Assembly (NCBI GenBank): GCA_016720745.1
Contig: JADKKA010000019.1
Location: forward strand, 62,001-126,000
Origin: Chitinophagaceae bacterium
GTDB lineage: Bacteria; Bacteroidota; Bacteroidia; Chitinophagales; Chitinophagaceae
Length of the DNA stretch: 64,000 nt
Direction: 5' to 3'
This document shows positions 1 through 9,018 of this stretch, piece after piece. Every line of letters begins with the position of its first letter. Position 1 is the stretch's first letter. The notes below the pieces were generated by a model, which had not been told where the DNA came from, made no database searches, and saw only the letters and a program-made list of their open reading frames with translations. The position numbers and the translations under genes were made by a program.

Positions 1-1064
1 AAATAAGCCACATTCTTTTCCGATAGCTCCAGCAGTTTTTTACGGTCTCCGCCCCTGGGTACTGTAATGGTGACCGCCGGATCCGGGTACTCAATCGCAA
101 AAGGAACCAGGATTTCAGCCGCATCACTTTGAAAAGAAGTTCTGAGTTGAGCAATACTGAAGGGGAGGATTTCTTCCGGACTTTCATCCAGGTGTATTTC
201 AGCCTTGCTGGTATGGGTTTGGATGATGGCCCCGTTGCGGACCATCAGGTAATTGATCCAGGCCAGTTCTTTTTCTTTTTGAATTGTGAATACATCCAGG
301 TCGCCGGTATTGGCATTAGCCACCACGGAGCGGGATTCGTACCCTTCCAGGAATTCAATTTTCTTTTTAGTGAGTTCGGCTTTTTCAAATGCCAGTCCGG
401 CTGCATGCTGTTTCATTTCTTCCTTGAAATGCCGGATCACCGGAGAAAGGTTTCCTTTCAGCAGGTTTTTGATCTGGGAAATTCCATCTTCATAATCATC
501 CATGGATTGGAACCCTTCACAGGGACCTTTGCAGTTGCCTAGATGGTATTCCAGGCAGACTTTGAATTTTCCTTTCCTGATATTGGCATTAGTCAGCTGC
601 AGTGAACAGGTGCGAAGGGGAATCGTTTGTTTAATGAACTCCAGTAATTCCCTTACTTTTTTTACCGAGGTATAAGGTCCGAGGTAAACCGATTTATCGT
701 CCAGTCGCTGCCGGGTCAGGAATACCCGGGGAAAGGGTTCATTCCTGATCACGATATAGGGATAGGTCTTGTCGTCCTTGAGATTGATATTGAACCGGGG
801 CTGAAACTGTTTGATCAGGGTATTCTCCAGCAGGAAGGCATCCTGTTCGGAGTTCACAATCGTGAATTCGATCCGGTGAATTCTTTGTACCAGTTCATGG
901 GTTTTGTAACTGGTAAATGTTTTGCTGAAATAACTGCTGACTCTTTTGCGCAAATGTTTGGCCTTGCCTACATACAGGAGTTCATTGCGGCTATCAAAAT
1001 ATTTATAGATACCCGGATTGGTGGGAATGGTGCCTGCGATCTGCTGAAATTCGGCTGCTGTCAT
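1..1064 (-). CDS. uvrC: UvrABC excinuclease subunit C, N-terminal part (gene runs off the left edge)
   Basis: UvrC makes the two incisions around a DNA lesion in nucleotide excision repair. About 354 N-terminal codons are inside the window; the family is usually about 600 residues, so the RNase H-like and HhH domains lie outside. Near residues 18-33 the GIY and YVG motifs of the GIY-YIG nuclease domain are visible. Near residue 175 the C-x6-C-x3-C cysteine pattern matches the family's iron-sulfur motif, followed by a UVR-like helical stretch (FEKAELTKKK). The ATG overlaps the TGA of the upstream lipoprotein gene (ATGA at 1061-1064), which suggests translational coupling. Confidence 0.95.
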   Translation of the reverse strand, partial: MTAAEFQQIAGTIPTNPGIYKYFDSRNELLYVGKAKHLRKRVSSYFSKTFTSYKTHELVQRIHRIEFTIVNSEQDAFLLENTLIKQFQPRFNINLKDDKTYPYIVIRNEPFPRVFLTRQRLDDKSVYLGPYTSVKKVRELLEFIKQTIPLRTCSLQLTNANIRKGKFKVCLEYHLGNCKGPCEGFQSMDDYEDGISQIKNLLKGNLSPVIRHFKEEMKQHAAGLAFEKAELTKKKIEFLEGYESRSVVANANTGDLDVFTIQKEKELAWINYLMVRNGAIIQTHTSKAEIHLDESPEEILPFSIAQLRTSFQSDAAEILVPFAIEYPDPAVTITVPRGGDRKKLLELSEKNVAY

Positions 1065-1645
1065 TGATAAGGGTCTTCATTCCAGGCTACTTTGGTAACC
1101 GTGGTTACTTCGGGTTTGCCTGGTTTCTGGCTGGTGGTCACGATCTGGAAACTCCGGTTCATTTGCCAGAGCAATTTTTTTTGCAGGAAGCTGTCCCGGT
1201 TGCTGATTTCCCGGATGATGATCACATTATTGATTTTGGCATCGGCACCGGGTACCGGCGTTGCCAGAAATTCCTGGCTCTTTACTTCTTCTTTGTCGGG
1301 ATCAATGGGGATGTATTTAAAAATCACCCGTCCCAGCGACTGATCATACATGGGCGAATCGTCTTTATACCGCTTCGCCACTTTTGGGTCGGCCAGGTCG
1401 GGGATTTCCAGAAAATCCTTTGCTTCATTTTTAAAATCTTCCCGGGCGATATAACTGGTATCTGTGCGGGTGCTGTCGAATGTGATGGTTTTGACAATCT
1501 GAAAAAGGGAAGTGTCAACCATGGCCACTTCTTTTTGGATCAGGGCAAGCACGGAAATAAAATTCTTCGATGGTTCCGCCTTTTTGGATTGACAGGCCAG
1601 CAAGGTGATGGTGAGTATCCATCCGGAATAAACCAGTTTTTTCAT
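1061..1645 (-). CDS. Putative lipoprotein of unknown function
   Basis: A 194-residue protein with a short hydrophobic signal sequence ending in a lipobox-like LLACQ at residues 15-19, so probably a lipoprotein of the cell envelope. The rest is soluble and charged, with no family I recognise. It is immediately upstream of uvrC and overlaps it by four bases, so the two are probably co-transcribed, although a lipoprotein has no obvious role in DNA repair. A terminator hairpin at 1691-1724 separates it from the sigma/barrel genes upstream. Confidence 0.75.
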   Translation of the reverse strand: MKKLVYSGWILTITLLACQSKKAEPSKNFISVLALIQKEVAMVDTSLFQIVKTITFDSTRTDTSYIAREDFKNEAKDFLEIPDLADPKVAKRYKDDSPMYDQSLGRVIFKYIPIDPDKEEVKSQEFLATPVPGADAKINNVIIIREISNRDSFLQKKLLWQMNRSFQIVTTSQKPGKPEVTTVTKVAWNEDPYQ

Positions 1646-1690
1646 GGCCTAAAATTAATTGAAAGCGGGCTGAAAATAAGAAGTTGATAA

Positions 1691-1724
1691 AAGAGAAAAG
1701 CCGTTCAGTTTTGACGGAACGGCT
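1691..1724 (-). terminator. Rho-independent terminator after the sigma/barrel operon
   Basis: An 8-bp perfect stem, AGCCGTTC with GAACGGCT, around a 10-base loop, followed on the minus strand by TTTTCTCTTTTATC. It lies 26 bases after the stop codon of the barrel gene. Confidence 0.75.
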
Positions 1725-1749
1725 CTCTGCTGGCAGTTAGTACAGGCGG

Positions 1750-3222
1750 TCAAAGCTGTATACCCAGCTTCAGACCAAAATCAAAAAGGTGTTCTTTAAT
1801 CGGGTAATCTTTTGAAAAGCTCGACATCAGCTGGTAACGAACCTGAGGGCCGACCCTCCAGTTAAGTTTACCGGTTCTTTGCTGTGTAAATACCTCGAAG
1901 CTGGTATTCATATTCCAGCGACGGGTGAGCGAAGGCATTTCAGCGTAGTTCTTATAGTCTGAAGTGATCAGGTAGGCCCGGTTGTCCAGCACATAAGTGG
2001 GCTGCAGGGTACCCGCGATGCCGAAATAATTTTTAGTGCCATCGGACAATTTGAGTTCCAGTCCGACAGGGATAGACGCCGAGAAGTAAAAATTACGCAG
2101 CCAGTTTTCTTTGTATCCGTTGGTGTTCCGGTAATTGCTGACAGTAGATACGCTGCGGTCAGTGAGGGCAATGGTGGCCATTTCGGCGGGATGCTGATAA
2201 GCCTTGATATCATATTTGCTCACGCTCAACTGAATGCCTGCGGTAAATTTAAACCAGGGTGAAAAGGGAATGGCAGACCGGAGACCTAACTGGAAACCCA
2301 GATCAGGGCGGTGGTTCACCATGGTATTCACATCGGTAGGATAGATCACAGCATTTCCTCCGTTGACAATACTATTATACCGTGCTGCAGAAAGATATTC
2401 CATGTTTTCAGAAAGAGAACGGTAACTCACGGTAGGTGTAAAATAGAGCTGCCATTCAGGCTTGCGGGAAGTTTTTAGTTTCACTACTTCCTTGGCGGCT
2501 TCTCTGGAAGGTATCAGTGGAAGCTGGGTCAGGTCTGTTTTATCTTCAGCAGCAGGTGCAGTTGTTGTTTCGGTTGTTACCGGAGCAGCAATGGCTGATT
2601 GAATATTATTAACCGGATTGGTTGCAGGTGCTGATACTGTATTTGTGAGCGCCGGTTGCTGAATGCCTTTTCTTTTGGTCAGTTTAGCTGTTTCTTCGGG
2701 CTGTGTGGCAGAAGCAGTAGCGGCAGTGGCTGGTGAAGGGCTATTATTCATTACCGGAAGAGAAGCAGTAATAGCCGATTGACTATTGATCGGGAAAAAT
2801 GCAGTGATTGGCGCCTGGTCGGTTGGTTCATTGTTGTCAGCTGCATCAGTTGTTGCAGTTGTATTAACCGGAACCTGTATAAATGGATTAACCGTGTTTT
2901 TTGTCTGCACAGGTCCCACCGCATTGATGCCCGCTGTTGCTGATGGTTCGGTAAGCGGACCTGATTCCTGCTGGTAGGAGCTCAGCTGGTGAAGGGCAGT
3001 CATTCCTGGACCCTTGCGATTGTTCTGGAGAAGCATGATGGCCGTAACGGTGATGGTCGTGATGAAAAGCAGTGACAACCCGATCAGATACCAGCGGCGT
3101 TTGCGGGTATGCAGGGTAGCATGGATTTCACCCCATACTTTTTCGGAGGGGAACATGCGGTACTGATCGGCGTTCTGCCTCACAAACCGTTCAAAATCCC
3201 TGTTGTCAAAATTGTGTTCCAT
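1750..3222 (-). CDS. Membrane-anchored protein with C-terminal outer-membrane-type beta-barrel, partner of the ECF sigma factor
   Basis: A 490-residue protein with three visible parts. Residues 1-43 are charged and end in RKRRW, as expected of a cytoplasmic segment. Residues 44-66 form one hydrophobic transmembrane helix. Residues about 67-250 are a low-complexity linker rich in Thr, Ala, Pro, Asn and Gln. From about 255 to the end there are alternating aromatic/polar beta-strands like a small porin-type barrel (PorT/OmpW-like). The gene starts 30 bases after the sigma factor gene on the same strand, the position normally held by an anti-sigma factor. I infer that the N-terminal segment binds the sigma factor. 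No FecR domain is seen. It could instead be an inner-membrane protein with a periplasmic beta domain. Confidence 0.75.
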   Translation of the reverse strand: MEHNFDNRDFERFVRQNADQYRMFPSEKVWGEIHATLHTRKRRWYLIGLSLLFITTITVTAIMLLQNNRKGPGMTALHQLSSYQQESGPLTEPSATAGINAVGPVQTKNTVNPFIQVPVNTTATTDAADNNEPTDQAPITAFFPINSQSAITASLPVMNNSPSPATAATASATQPEETAKLTKRKGIQQPALTNTVSAPATNPVNNIQSAIAAPVTTETTTAPAAEDKTDLTQLPLIPSREAAKEVVKLKTSRKPEWQLYFTPTVSYRSLSENMEYLSAARYNSIVNGGNAVIYPTDVNTMVNHRPDLGFQLGLRSAIPFSPWFKFTAGIQLSVSKYDIKAYQHPAEMATIALTDRSVSTVSNYRNTNGYKENWLRNFYFSASIPVGLELKLSDGTKNYFGIAGTLQPTYVLDNRAYLITSDYKNYAEMPSLTRRWNMNTSFEVFTQQRTGKLNWRVGPQVRYQLMSSFSKDYPIKEHLFDFGLKLGIQL

Positions 3223-3252
3223 CGTCAGTTGGTCGTTTAGGATACGGTTGTT

Positions 3253-3843
3253 TTATCTTCTTCCCACAGCGGCCAGCCATCCGATCTGATCGGCTTCCGG
3301 TCTGTGTTTTTGTAATATTTTTTTCCGGATCAGGATATCTTCCAGCATGGACTTGGCCCTGGTATACTGACTCCGGCTTGTACTTTCTTCGATATCCAGC
3401 ATCTGGGCAATTTCCCGGTGACTATACCCTTCCACTGCGTAGAGGTTGAGTACGGTCCGGTAACCCATTGGCAGGAGCCGGATACATTCCACAACCTGTT
3501 TGGCCTGGATGATCGCCGGTACACTGTCCTCTCTTACCTGTACACCCGTTGCATGAATCAGGTCTACACTTTCGTTGAATTTTTTATTCTTCTTCAGGAT
3601 ATTGATACAGGTATGAACAATGATTCTCCTGATCCATCCTTCGAAAGCGCCCCTGTTTTCAAATGTGTGAATCTGTGTAAAGACCTTGATAAAACCCTCC
3701 TGCAGCATATCTTCTGCATCTTCCCGGTTGTGGGCAAAACGATAACATACTGCCAGCATCTTGGGGCTGTACCGGTTGTACAGTTCCCGTTGGGCGGTAG
3801 CATCATTTTTTAAACATCCGTGTAATATGGCTTCCTCGGTCAT
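3253..3843 (-). CDS. RNA polymerase ECF-type sigma factor
   Basis: About 196 residues from the ATG at 3843. A longer frame to 3957 exists, but its extra N-terminus overlaps the upstream terminator region and lacks family similarity. Sigma region 2 spans roughly residues 20-85 (FAHNREDAEDMLQEGF motif) and region 4 about 125-170 (YSHREIAQMLDIEESTSRSQ helix-turn-helix). It would direct RNA polymerase to a small stress or uptake regulon. The downstream neighbour is a membrane-anchored barrel protein and the upstream neighbour a TonB-dependent receptor, which resembles a FecI-type arrangement, but without FecR. Confidence 0.93.
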   Translation of the reverse strand: MTEEAILHGCLKNDATAQRELYNRYSPKMLAVCYRFAHNREDAEDMLQEGFIKVFTQIHTFENRGAFEGWIRRIIVHTCINILKKNKKFNESVDLIHATGVQVREDSVPAIIQAKQVVECIRLLPMGYRTVLNLYAVEGYSHREIAQMLDIEESTSRSQYTRAKSMLEDILIRKKILQKHRPEADQIGWLAAVGRR

Positions 3844-3931
3844 AAATAGCCTTTGGCTGCCTGTAAAATAGACAATTTTTTGCAAGGGTTGCTGCACAGC
3901 TTTGTAAAAATTAAAAAGATAGCTGGAAGCT

Positions 3932-3963
3932 AAAAAGGCGAATGTGTTGACATTCACCTTTTT
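3932..3963. terminator. Strong bidirectional terminator hairpin
   Basis: Left arm AAAAAGGCGAATGT, loop GTTG, right arm ACATTCACCTTTTT, with one mismatch. It has a T-run on both strands. It lies 25 bases after the stop codon of the TonB receptor and so separates that gene from the sigma factor transcript. Confidence 0.8.
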
Positions 3964-3988
3964 AGTTAGTGCTTCACCTTTTATTTAC

Positions 3989-6190
3989 TTAAAGAGAGGC
4001 TCTTACAGAAAAAATAAAATTTGAACCTGCCGCTACGATTCCGGAGGAATAAGGCCGGTACCGTTGGTTGGTTATGTTTTCAAATCCCCCGGTAACCAGC
4101 AAATTATTGGTCAACTGATAGGCTGCTTTCAGGTTCAGGGTATACCATCCGGGTGAATAGGGTTTACCGGCTCTGTCTTTTGCATAGATATCTGTTTTAG
4201 CCTGTTCGCTGGGAGCAAGGTCTTCGTTTTTGATCTGGCTATTGTACTGGGCATTCAGTTCAGCACTGAATTTTTTGTCCCGGAATTTTAAGGCAGTACT
4301 TCCGTAAAACGGAGGAGCATGACGCAGGGGTACCTGTTCATTTTTGGTATCATCGGTTTCTTTTCCACCGATCCAGTTGGCATGTGATTGCAGGGAGAAG
4401 CCGGGTTTGAAAAATATCTCCGTACTGATCTGTACTCCGGATACGGTCGCTTTGGCCAGATTCTGTAATGCCTCCACCCGGCTCATGATGTTATCGAAAA
4501 GAATACTATCCGCTCCGTTGAAAGTAGTGGGTCTTCTCACGATGGCGTTTTGTAAAATGGTATGGAAAATATTCAGTTCCAGTCTGAATTTTTTAGGAAT
4601 GTTTTTGATGACTCCGGCTTCAAAGTTCCAGGCATATTCAGGGCCCAGTTCCGGATTGGGAATAGTGAGGTTGCCGGGTACACTTTCAAACAGTTTGCCT
4701 ATATCATCCACATTGGGCATCCGGTAACCGCTGGAAATATTTCCATTCAACTGCCAGGTTTCGGCAGGTCGGAAAACAATACCCGCATTACCGGTTACTG
4801 CTCCGTCGCGGAGTTCGGCTTTTTTATAAGGGAATTTGATAAATGTAGTATCAAATGTGGCATCAAGGGTATTGTAGCTGTAGCGAAGTCCGGTAGTCAA
4901 TGTGAGTTTCGGGTTCAGGTTGATTTTATAACTACCATAAACACCCATGGTATTCCAGGTGCTTCCGTCGGGATAACGACTGACCATGGGAGAAACAGCA
5001 CCGGTACTGATATTGGTTCTTTCTCCCAATGAACCTACTTTGTTATGAACATATTCCAGTCCGTAAAATAATTGTCCTTTCCCCATGCTTTTGGTGGCAT
5101 CGAAATTGGCAGAGATGGCATCTACCAGTTCGGTTTGTTTGTTCCGGTTATTATTGGCCCTGGTCCGGTCGATCCGGCTTTCTTCATAATCCTGTAATGC
5201 CACTACCAAACGGGCATCATCATATATTCCGGTTTTTTTACTGTGAAGGATGTTCAGGGTATGCATGTTCCAGATCATGGGACCATAATACCATTCGGCA
5301 AAACGAAGATTGCCGTTCCGGTACTGGATTAAGCGATCATAACGGGGCGCATCACCTGTTTTGGCATGGGTAAAACTGTAAAGGATATCCCAGTATTCAT
5401 TGGGTTTGAACCGGACTTTTTGCTGAAAGTTCAATTGGTCATAGCCACTGAATCTTTGAATCCGGGGATCACTGTTTTTAACGATACTGTCTTTGTTATT
5501 GATGCGCTCAACATATTCGGGTCGCAGATAGCTGTCCTGCCCGCCGTTTTTACCCATTTTCAAATCATCAAAGCTGCTATAGGTAAGGGAGGAAAGCAGG
5601 GACCATTTTTTCCATCCGAGGTTCAGGTCGATATGGCCGGTCTTTTCTTTATTGGCCGTGGAGTAACGACCCAGCGCACTTCCTTTCAGCAGCATTTTAT
5701 TTGTTTTGGAGAGCCTGGCTTCCAGGGTATGAAAATCCATCACCCCTCCAATGGCGTCACTGCCATAAATCAGTGAACCCGGACCAAAGATCACTTCAGC
5801 CGCTTCCGTGCTGAGGGCGTCAATGCTGATTACATTTTGCAGGTTACCGCTGCGGTAAATGGCATTGTTCATGCGCACACCGTCCACCACCAGTAGTACC
5901 CGGTTTGTGGCAAAACCACGGATCATCGGACTCCCGCCACCCAGCTGACTTTTTTGAATAAATACGGAACCACTTTGTCCCAGCAGGTCGGCCGAGGTTT
6001 GTGGATTGTTCCGGAGGATATCATATTTATTGACTTTGACTATTTTGTTAGGCACCTCGTTCAGTTTCTGTTCCCATTTACTGACCGAGATCACCACTTC
6101 TCCCAGTGTTTTATCTGCTGTGCTGTCTGTTTGTGCGTGCAGTTGTGCACGGCCATACAGGCATGCAAAAAGCAGTAAAGCTTTTTTCAT
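3989..6190 (-). CDS. TonB-dependent receptor, haem/haemoglobin receptor-like
   Basis: A 733-residue outer membrane receptor with a signal peptide ending near residue 19 (LHAQ). The plug domain starts directly (GEVVISVSKWEQKLNEVP), with neither an STN signalling domain nor the carboxypeptidase-like extension usual in SusC-type proteins. The plug has the GGGSPMIRGFATNRVLLVVDG and AAEVIFGPGSLIYGSDAIGG signatures. In the barrel, GYRMPNVDDIGKLFE followed by IPNPELGPEYAWNFEAG resembles the FRAP/NPNL region of haem receptors of the HmuR type. The neighbouring CxxCH haem-binding gene fits haem or iron uptake. The ligand is inferred, not shown. Confidence 0.85.
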   Translation of the reverse strand: MKKALLLFACLYGRAQLHAQTDSTADKTLGEVVISVSKWEQKLNEVPNKIVKVNKYDILRNNPQTSADLLGQSGSVFIQKSQLGGGSPMIRGFATNRVLLVVDGVRMNNAIYRSGNLQNVISIDALSTEAAEVIFGPGSLIYGSDAIGGVMDFHTLEARLSKTNKMLLKGSALGRYSTANKEKTGHIDLNLGWKKWSLLSSLTYSSFDDLKMGKNGGQDSYLRPEYVERINNKDSIVKNSDPRIQRFSGYDQLNFQQKVRFKPNEYWDILYSFTHAKTGDAPRYDRLIQYRNGNLRFAEWYYGPMIWNMHTLNILHSKKTGIYDDARLVVALQDYEESRIDRTRANNNRNKQTELVDAISANFDATKSMGKGQLFYGLEYVHNKVGSLGERTNISTGAVSPMVSRYPDGSTWNTMGVYGSYKINLNPKLTLTTGLRYSYNTLDATFDTTFIKFPYKKAELRDGAVTGNAGIVFRPAETWQLNGNISSGYRMPNVDDIGKLFESVPGNLTIPNPELGPEYAWNFEAGVIKNIPKKFRLELNIFHTILQNAIVRRPTTFNGADSILFDNIMSRVEALQNLAKATVSGVQISTEIFFKPGFSLQSHANWIGGKETDDTKNEQVPLRHAPPFYGSTALKFRDKKFSAELNAQYNSQIKNEDLAPSEQAKTDIYAKDRAGKPYSPGWYTLNLKAAYQLTNNLLVTGGFENITNQRYRPYSSGIVAAGSNFIFSVRASL

Positions 6191-6243
6191 AAAAAAGTTG
6201 TTTTGATTACAGATTAAATTGTTCGTAGAAAAAATAACTGTAA

Positions 6244-6750
6244 TCAGGACTGTGGAGGAGGAGTACTGATGGTATTGAAACCGTTGGGTAATAATGGTGC
6301 ACCGGGAATGATCCGGGAAATTAATGCTATGGAGGGGAGTTCGGCATTCAGATTGCCTGTTGCCGGAAGTGACTGAATCATTTTAAAAAGCTGGATAACC
6401 TGGCGGCTGCTGTTCCTGTTCTGCTCATCCCCGTCTTTTTTCATTTGATAAACCAGGATGGTTTCTTCCTTATCAAAAAGCCCGGTGATATAGGCATTGC
6501 CATCTTCGCTGTAACGGATGCTCTTGATATCGAATAACTGATTATCTACTACAATTTCCTTTCCGGGTTTAAACCATTGCAGTTCACCTGTGGGTATGAC
6601 GAGTTCCTGTAAAAGGGATTGTTCCAGTTCTTCTTTCATCCGGTGCCGGATTTGTTGTTGCCGGGACTGGAGGATGAACATATAGGAAAGAGGGGCCAGT
6701 ATAATTGCCAGCAGAAAAAAAGAAGTTATTTTTTGGTTGCGACCTCTCAT
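6244..6750 (-). CDS. Small membrane-anchored protein of unknown function
   Basis: 168 residues with one N-terminal hydrophobic helix (residues about 11-26) after a basic start, followed by a helical basic stretch and a soluble domain (ELQWFKPGKEIVVDNQLFDIKS), probably exposed in the periplasm. No family recognised. It lies 20 bases downstream of the haem-binding protein gene and 53 bases upstream of the TonB receptor on the same strand, so it probably belongs to the same transcript and may be an accessory protein of that uptake system. Confidence 0.7.
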   Translation of the reverse strand: MRGRNQKITSFFLLAIILAPLSYMFILQSRQQQIRHRMKEELEQSLLQELVIPTGELQWFKPGKEIVVDNQLFDIKSIRYSEDGNAYITGLFDKEETILVYQMKKDGDEQNRNSSRQVIQLFKMIQSLPATGNLNAELPSIALISRIIPGAPLLPNGFNTISTPPPQS

Positions 6751-6770
6751 GGGTTGAAGTCGTAAATATA

Positions 6771-7259
6771 TTAACTTTTTTTCCGAATCAGGCTGTCGAT
6801 CGGGTAGCGGGCCTTCATGGTATCCATGACAGATTGGGCCCAGCCGGTGATTTTTGCCTTTTCATCATCAGTGAGTTTGGCGTCTTTGTGGGTCCAGGTA
6901 TAGGAATTCAATGGCATTTCTCCTTCTTTGACCATTTCAATGGTTTCTTCCAGTTTATGGTACTGGTAGCGGAGCGGGCGATTGGTGTATTCGTCGAAGT
7001 TGATCTCCTTTTTGCCATTCACCACATGTTTGTTCATCCACCAGTGAATGGGTTGAAAGGTGGCATACCAGGGATACCGGGTGTTATTGCTGTGGCAATC
7101 CAGACAGGCTTTTTCCAGGATAGGTTTTACGTCTGCAGGGATCGCGTACACCGCACCAATAAAATTGGGTTGTGGTCCTTCGGATTTATTTTTTTTGGGA
7201 TGGATAAACTGAATGATGATGAGAGAGGCAAGGAGTACCCACATTATTTTTTTGAACAT
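6771..7259 (-). CDS. Haem-binding domain protein (CxxCH)
   Basis: 162 residues. An N-terminal hydrophobic helix (residues 5-18) anchors it to the membrane. The domain that follows has PILEKACLDCHSNNTRYPWY near residues 46-65, with the CLDCH motif for covalent c-type haem, then the WWMNKHVVNGKKEINF pattern typical of the Bacteroidota Haem_bd family. It is 25 bases downstream of gpmI and upstream of a membrane protein and the haem-receptor-like gene. This context suggests a role in haem handling or electron transfer at the periplasmic face. Confidence 0.88.
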   Translation of the reverse strand: MFKKIMWVLLASLIIIQFIHPKKNKSEGPQPNFIGAVYAIPADVKPILEKACLDCHSNNTRYPWYATFQPIHWWMNKHVVNGKKEINFDEYTNRPLRYQYHKLEETIEMVKEGEMPLNSYTWTHKDAKLTDDEKAKITGWAQSVMDTMKARYPIDSLIRKKS

Positions 7260-7284
7260 GGTCTGGTTTTTATTAAAGATAATT

Positions 7285-8811
7285 TTAATTAGTCAGAATT
7301 TTGCCAGTCATTTCAGCCGGGATTGCAATTGACATCATATGCAGGATGGTCGGTGCAAGATCTCCCAGTTTGCCGGGTTGAATGGTTCCTTTCCATTCTT
7401 TATCGATAATAAAAAACGGAACCGGATTCAGGGTATGGGCTGTATTGGGTGTGCCATCTTCATTGATCATATAATCTGAATTGCCATGATCGGCAGTAAG
7501 GAAGATGGTGTAGCCATTGGCCAGTCCGGCGGTAACAATTTTTTCCACGCAATGATCCACGGTCTCCGCTGCTTTGATGGCTGCCGTCCACACACCAGTG
7601 TGGCCCACCATATCTGCATTGGCATAATTGATACAGGCAAACTGGAAGCTCTGGCTATTGATTTCCGGGAGGATTGCATTGGTGAGTTCAAAAGCACTCA
7701 TTTCGGGTTGCAGGTCATAAGTAGCTACTTTAGGTGAAGCCACCATGATTCTTTTTTCTCCTTCAAATTCCTTTTCCCTTCCACCGCTGAAAAAGAAAGT
7801 AACATGCGGGTATTTTTCTGTCTCGGCAGCACGGATCTGTTTCAGTCCCTGCTTCGAGATGATTTCTCCCAATGTATTATTGAGGTTATCGGTTTCAAAA
7901 ATCACCTGTACCTGCTTAAAAGTTTTATCATACTCGGTCATGGTGGTATAGTGCAGGGATTTCCGGTACATTTCATAATCCGCAAAATCGGATTGGGTCA
8001 GTACTTCAGTGATTTCACGACAACGGTCTGTGCGGAAATTGAAACAAATCACCGCATCGCCATCCTGAATCCGGGCCAACGGTTCCTGTCCTTCATCCAC
8101 AATTACGGTGGGAAGGATGAATTCATCAGTGAGCTGACTGGCATAGGCATTTTCAACGGCTGCAATAGCGTCAGTGGCTTTTTCTCCTTTGCCATTCACA
8201 AGTGCATCATAGGCCAGTTTTACTCTTTCCCATCTTTTATCCCGGTCCATGGCATAATACCTGCCACTGACCGTAGCGATTTTTCCGGTGGTTTGGTTCA
8301 GGTGTTGCTGGAGTTCAGTAATAAATCCCAGTCCGCTTTTGGGGTCACAATCGCGACCGTCGGTAAAAGCATGAATGAATACCTGCTCCAGTCCCTGGTT
8401 ATGACAAATATCAATCAGGGCTTTCAGGTGATTGATATGGGAGTGTACACCGCCATTGCTGACCAGTCCGATCAGGTGCAGGGGTTTCTGGTTGGTTTTG
8501 GCATAGGCAATGGATTCCAGTAAAACCGGGTTACTGGCAAAGGATCCGTCTCGCACCGCTACATTGATTCTTTGCAGTTCCTGGTACACGATTCTGCCGG
8601 CGCCCAGGTTCAGGTGTCCTACTTCTGAATTGCCCATTTGTCCGTCGGGTAGCCCCACGGCTTCCCCGCAGGTAATCAGGGTAGTATGAGGATATTGCAG
8701 ATAAAGACTATTTGTAAATGGCACATTCGCATGTTTAATTGCATCTGAAGAAGCAACTTTTCCCAATCCCCAGCCGTCCATGATGACCAGGATGACTTTT
8801 TTCTGATTCAT
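7285..8811 (-). CDS. gpmI: 2,3-bisphosphoglycerate-independent phosphoglycerate mutase
   Basis: A 508-residue cytoplasmic enzyme of glycolysis and gluconeogenesis that interconverts 3- and 2-phosphoglycerate using two metal ions. The start shows VILVIMDGWG with the metal-binding Asp. The catalytic Ser lies in QMGNSEVGHLNLGAGR near residue 60. Further metal ligands lie in HAFTDGRD and TADHGNSDYM near residue 450. The length is normal for the family. It is the first gene of the minus-strand run leading to the haem-binding protein and TonB receptor. No promoter was assigned. Confidence 0.97.
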   Translation of the reverse strand: MNQKKVILVIMDGWGLGKVASSDAIKHANVPFTNSLYLQYPHTTLITCGEAVGLPDGQMGNSEVGHLNLGAGRIVYQELQRINVAVRDGSFASNPVLLESIAYAKTNQKPLHLIGLVSNGGVHSHINHLKALIDICHNQGLEQVFIHAFTDGRDCDPKSGLGFITELQQHLNQTTGKIATVSGRYYAMDRDKRWERVKLAYDALVNGKGEKATDAIAAVENAYASQLTDEFILPTVIVDEGQEPLARIQDGDAVICFNFRTDRCREITEVLTQSDFADYEMYRKSLHYTTMTEYDKTFKQVQVIFETDNLNNTLGEIISKQGLKQIRAAETEKYPHVTFFFSGGREKEFEGEKRIMVASPKVATYDLQPEMSAFELTNAILPEINSQSFQFACINYANADMVGHTGVWTAAIKAAETVDHCVEKIVTAGLANGYTIFLTADHGNSDYMINEDGTPNTAHTLNPVPFFIIDKEWKGTIQPGKLGDLAPTILHMMSIAIPAEMTGKILTN

Positions 8812-9018
8812 TTATTTATCCACTTTATGGTGTAGTACAAATACATTCATTTTCAGGTAAGAAAGCCGGTCCGTACCCTGTAAAACTACATCCAAAATGC
8901 CGATTTGCCAGTATCCGAATGGGAAAACATGCTGATTTTTAGTATTTTAGTACCAGCCAAATGCATTCCGAACGACTTGGCATATTTTTCGATTAATACA
9001 CCTGTGAAAACCTTTTGT

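Noticed and set aside
3844..3957. N-terminal extension of the sigma factor
   Set aside because: The extra 38 residues overlap the promoter and terminator region and do not resemble sigma factors; the start at 3843 gives the usual length.
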